From NCBI GenBank assembly GCA_029287275.1, contig JARFRL010000022.1, positions 1 through 6,447 on the forward strand: a DNA stretch of 6,447 nucleotides, given 5' to 3'. Of this stretch, positions 4,203 through 6,447 are shown piece by piece. A program made the translations under genes and the position numbers. Source of the DNA: Pontiella desulfatans. GTDB taxonomy: Bacteria; Verrucomicrobiota; Kiritimatiellia; Kiritimatiellales; Pontiellaceae. The notes beneath the pieces are model-generated. The model did not search any database and had not been told where the DNA came from. It saw only the letters and a program-made list of their open reading frames with translations. Position 1 is the stretch's first letter; each line of letters opens with the position of its first letter.

Positions 4203-6447
4203 CTACACTTCATCAGCCGGTTCAACTTTCACCGATTCTTTCGCCTCGACCGTCACGGTTAAATTGGTCTGCATGCCCTGCTCGATCAGGGCGCTGATCT
4301 CGTTCACCTCATCCGCGCCTAGGGCTTTTTTCGCGACCTCGGCCTGCGGAAGTTGGTTTACATATTTATCGAAAAGAATCGCTCGGTAGGTATTGCGCAT
4401 GTCGTTTTCGAGGCCGAGTTTCGCCAGGCAGCGCGCGCTGGCGAGATAGCCCTCGGCCGCCCAATATCCGTTCGCGTATCCTTTGTACAGACTGTAAAGC
4501 CGTTGGTACCAACCGAACGCGCTTCGCGGGTCGCCGGAATCTTCTTCGACTTTACCGATGTAGTAGGTCGCCTCCGCATAGGGTTCACCCCGCCAGTCGC
4601 GCACGGTGATGACCGCCTCAAACGTTTTACGCGCCTCATCAAAGTTGTTCTGCTTGAGTTCAACCCGGCCCTTCATGATTTGCGCCCACGCGGCGGAAGG
4701 AGCGGTTCCATAGCGCGCCTGCGCTTCGGCGATGATTTTCAGCACGGCGTCGTATTTTTCCTCGCTGAAGAGCCCGTACGCGCGCAGTTTGAGCGCCGAG
4801 CGCATGTAATCCGATTCTTCGTAACGAACCACGAACAAGTCGAGGATTTCTTCGGCGCGGGAATAGTCTTCCTGCTCGAACGAGGCGTCGCAAATCACGC
4901 CAAGCACGGGCGGCGGAGCCTGTTCGAGATCGTCGAGTTCAGCGATCAGCTCTTTGCCAAGCTCAAGCGTCTTTCCATCCATCGCGGCCAGCAACACCCG
5001 CAGACGCAGTTGAAGGGTCACGTTGTCCGCTTCAGCCAGCGAGGCGCTCAGGCTCTCTTTCAACACCTCGCGCTCCGCGTCTTCCAGCACGCGGCTGGAA
5101 ACAGCAAGCAGTTCCCCGATAATCAGATCGACGCCTTCCTGCAGAATGTTTCCCCCGTATTTGACAATGGTCTCGCGATAGGCCTCCACCGCTTCGCCGG
5201 TCAGCCCCTGCGCCAGCTTGGTTTTTCCAATCCAGTAGGCGGCTTTGGCCACATCGGCTTCCTCGCCATAGCGGTCCAGATAGGCGTTCACCACATCGAG
5301 TATTTCCTGATATCGCTCTTCGAGCTCGAACATGGTCGCCATCTGGAAAACCGCGTAGGTGGCCTGCCGCGGCAGGCGGGCCTTGGCGATGGCCTCTTCG
5401 TAATCCGCCCGCGCCTCGTCGAGCATTCCCTCCGACGCCAGCAGGTCGCCGCGCATGGCGCGCGCGTCCGAATAAACATCCGAGTCGGGATAGGTCTCGA
5501 TCACCTTGGTGAATCGAGCCCGCGCCTCGTCATATTGCTCCATTCCGAACAGACTGACCCCGCCGTGAAACGCCGCGGAGGGGAGCCAGATTCCATTCGT
5601 CCAGGTGGTCGCGTAGTAATCATACTCGTTCACCGCGTCCGGATAGTTTTTCAAGAACAGCTGGGACATCGCGTGCCAGTACGTCGCGTTCTCCTGTTGA
5701 TGCGAATCCGGATAGTCGTTCAATACCCGCTCAAAACCGGCTCGCGCGGCTTCGTAGTTTAATAGAACGATTTCAGCGATCGCCTGCATGTAGTAGAGCT
5801 CGCAATCATACTGCAGAACCACGGGTTCGGTCGACGGGTCGAATTTTTCAATCACCGGCAGCAGTTTTTTAACGTCCTGCCAGCGCGCCTGTTTCTGATA
5901 ACCGCCCGTCAGGGCGTGCGCCACTCGCCGAGGCCCCCTGCCCGCCGAGTAGGTGCTCAGAAACCGCTGGCCGCGTTCTTCGACCTGCTCATATTTTTCA
6001 AGCGGATCGAGCAAAACCATCAGGGATTCAACGAACGCGTCCTGTCCTTTCTCGCCGTCCGGATCAAGGCTCACGATATAATCCAGCGCGGCGACCGCTT
6101 CCCAAGGGCGGCCCGCTCGCGCGAAAAGCAGCCCGACGCGGTACAGCACATCATCCTCGTAGGGCGGCAGAACAAGGAGGACACCGATCGATTCTTCGAG
6201 AGTTAGTAGTTCCGCCGACTTGGGAGGAAGTCCCGCGCCAACTCCAAACGCGTTTTCGGTTTGGCTCAGCGCGGCGGACTTGTCGCCGAACAGGGTTTGA
6301 ACCCGGCCCATATCGTTGGTGGACGTTTGAATCTCCACGCGGGGAAGGCCCGCGTCCCGCCGCAACTCGTTCATCTTCGCCACCTGATACGCCGCGATTT
6401 CATCGCGCGGAAGAATCATCCGGTAAAGCATCAACGCGCTGTCATAT
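4203..6447 (-). CDS. Large TPR-repeat protein of the ExbB/ExbD operon (5' partial)
   Basis: The reading frame is open through the right edge of the window (residues YDSA precede the first possible TTG codon at 6434), so the true start and any signal peptide lie outside; about 747 residues are visible. The protein is almost wholly helical and made of degenerate tetratricopeptide repeats. The clearest runs, numbered from the TTG at 6434, are residues 215-350 (for example SLFGMEQYDEARARFTKVIE and GMLDEARADYEEAI), about 391-425 (TKLAQGLTGEAVEAYRETI) and about 615-700. The pattern of small residues followed by YxDAxxxYxxxxxxYPDS is that of the YbgF/CpoB and outer-membrane-assembly TPR proteins. 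TPR arrays are protein-protein scaffolds; no catalytic motif was seen. Its TAG stop forms part of the ribosome-binding site of the next gene, 11 bases on, so the two are probably translationally coupled. The likely role is a periplasmic scaffold for the motor downstream, inferred from context only. Confidence is high for TPR, low for function. Confidence 0.88.
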   Translation of the reverse strand, partial: YDSALMLYRMILPRDEIAAYQVAKMNELRRDAGLPRVEIQTSTNDMGRVQTLFGDKSAALSQTENAFGVGAGLPPKSAELLTLEESIGVLLVLPPYEDDVLYRVGLLFARAGRPWEAVAALDYIVSLDPDGEKGQDAFVESLMVLLDPLEKYEQVEERGQRFLSTYSAGRGPRRVAHALTGGYQKQARWQDVKKLLPVIEKFDPSTEPVVLQYDCELYYMQAIAEIVLLNYEAARAGFERVLNDYPDSHQQENATYWHAMSQLFLKNYPDAVNEYDYYATTWTNGIWLPSAAFHGGVSLFGMEQYDEARARFTKVIETYPDSDVYSDARAMRGDLLASEGMLDEARADYEEAIAKARLPRQATYAVFQMATMFELEERYQEILDVVNAYLDRYGEEADVAKAAYWIGKTKLAQGLTGEAVEAYRETIVKYGGNILQEGVDLIIGELLAVSSRVLEDAEREVLKESLSASLAEADNVTLQLRLRVLLAAMDGKTLELGKELIAELDDLEQAPPPVLGVICDASFEQEDYSRAEEILDLFVVRYEESDYMRSALKLRAYGLFSEEKYDAVLKIIAEAQARYGTAPSAAWAQIMKGRVELKQNNFDEARKTFEAVITVRDWRGEPYAEATYYIGKVEEDSGDPRSAFGWYQRLYSLYKGYANGYWAAEGYLASARCLAKLGLENDMRNTYRAILFDKYVNQLPQAEVAKKALGADEVNEISALIEQGMQTNLTVTVEAKESVKVEPADEV
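5362..5377. repeat. 16-base perfect palindrome inside the large TPR gene
   Basis: The bases GCCTGCCGCGGCAGGC are identical to their own reverse complement, with no loop. The element lies wholly inside the TPR reading frame and encodes part of the residues ARLPRQA, interrupting neither repeat nor frame. It might be chance in a GC-rich gene, or one copy of a short dispersed palindromic repeat. Only one copy was noticed in this window. Confidence 0.45.

Noticed and set aside
4353..5762. Long plus-strand open frame (469 residues) opposite the large TPR gene.
   Set aside because: It lies antisense to a clear TPR protein, has no recognisable domain and is rich in His, Arg and Gly, as expected from the complement of GC-biased codons.

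Overview
The window holds one strand of tightly packed genes, all read on the minus strand, so transcription runs from right to left. I read it as part of a single operon encoding an ExbB/ExbD-type proton-motive-force motor, a TonB-like energy transducer and periplasmic accessory proteins. The organism is probably a member of the PVC group (Planctomycetota-Verrucomicrobiota), most likely Verrucomicrobiota/Kiritimatiellota or Lentisphaerota. This rests on the SHD1-domain secreted protein, the tandem exbD genes, the TPR proteins next to the motor genes and the moderately GC-rich sequence. It is an inference from domain content, not a taxonomic identification.

Layout in transcription order: (1) 6447-4203, a large TPR-repeat protein whose 5' end lies outside the window; (2) 4191-3745, a small secreted TPR-like helical protein; (3) 3733-2903, an ExbB/TolQ/MotA-family channel subunit with a signal peptide; (4) 2901-2494, a first ExbD/TolR; (5) 2472-2038, a second, divergent ExbD/TolR; (6) 2023-911, a single-pass TonB-like protein with a Pro/Lys-rich linker and a C-terminal region resembling a PA14 beta-sandwich instead of a TonB C-terminal domain; (7) 884-78, a secreted SHD1-domain protein. 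The gaps are 11, 11, 1, 21, 14 and 26 bases. Several ribosome-binding sites lie over the end of the preceding gene. I saw no internal promoter or terminator, and no gap longer than about 80 bases.

Expected mechanism, by family knowledge: an ExbB pentamer surrounding ExbD subunits uses proton flow to move a transmembrane transducer that reaches across the periplasm. The transducer here keeps the Ser-x3-His pattern of the TonB transmembrane helix, and both ExbDs keep the essential membrane aspartate. The output domain is what differs: it looks like a PA14-type ligand-binding fold, with no recognisable TonB_C sequence. No TonB-dependent receptor, TolB or Pal gene is visible. The most interesting reading is therefore a proton-driven motor coupled to a non-canonical periplasmic head, assisted by TPR scaffolds and an SHD1 protein. 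What it acts on cannot be told from this sequence.
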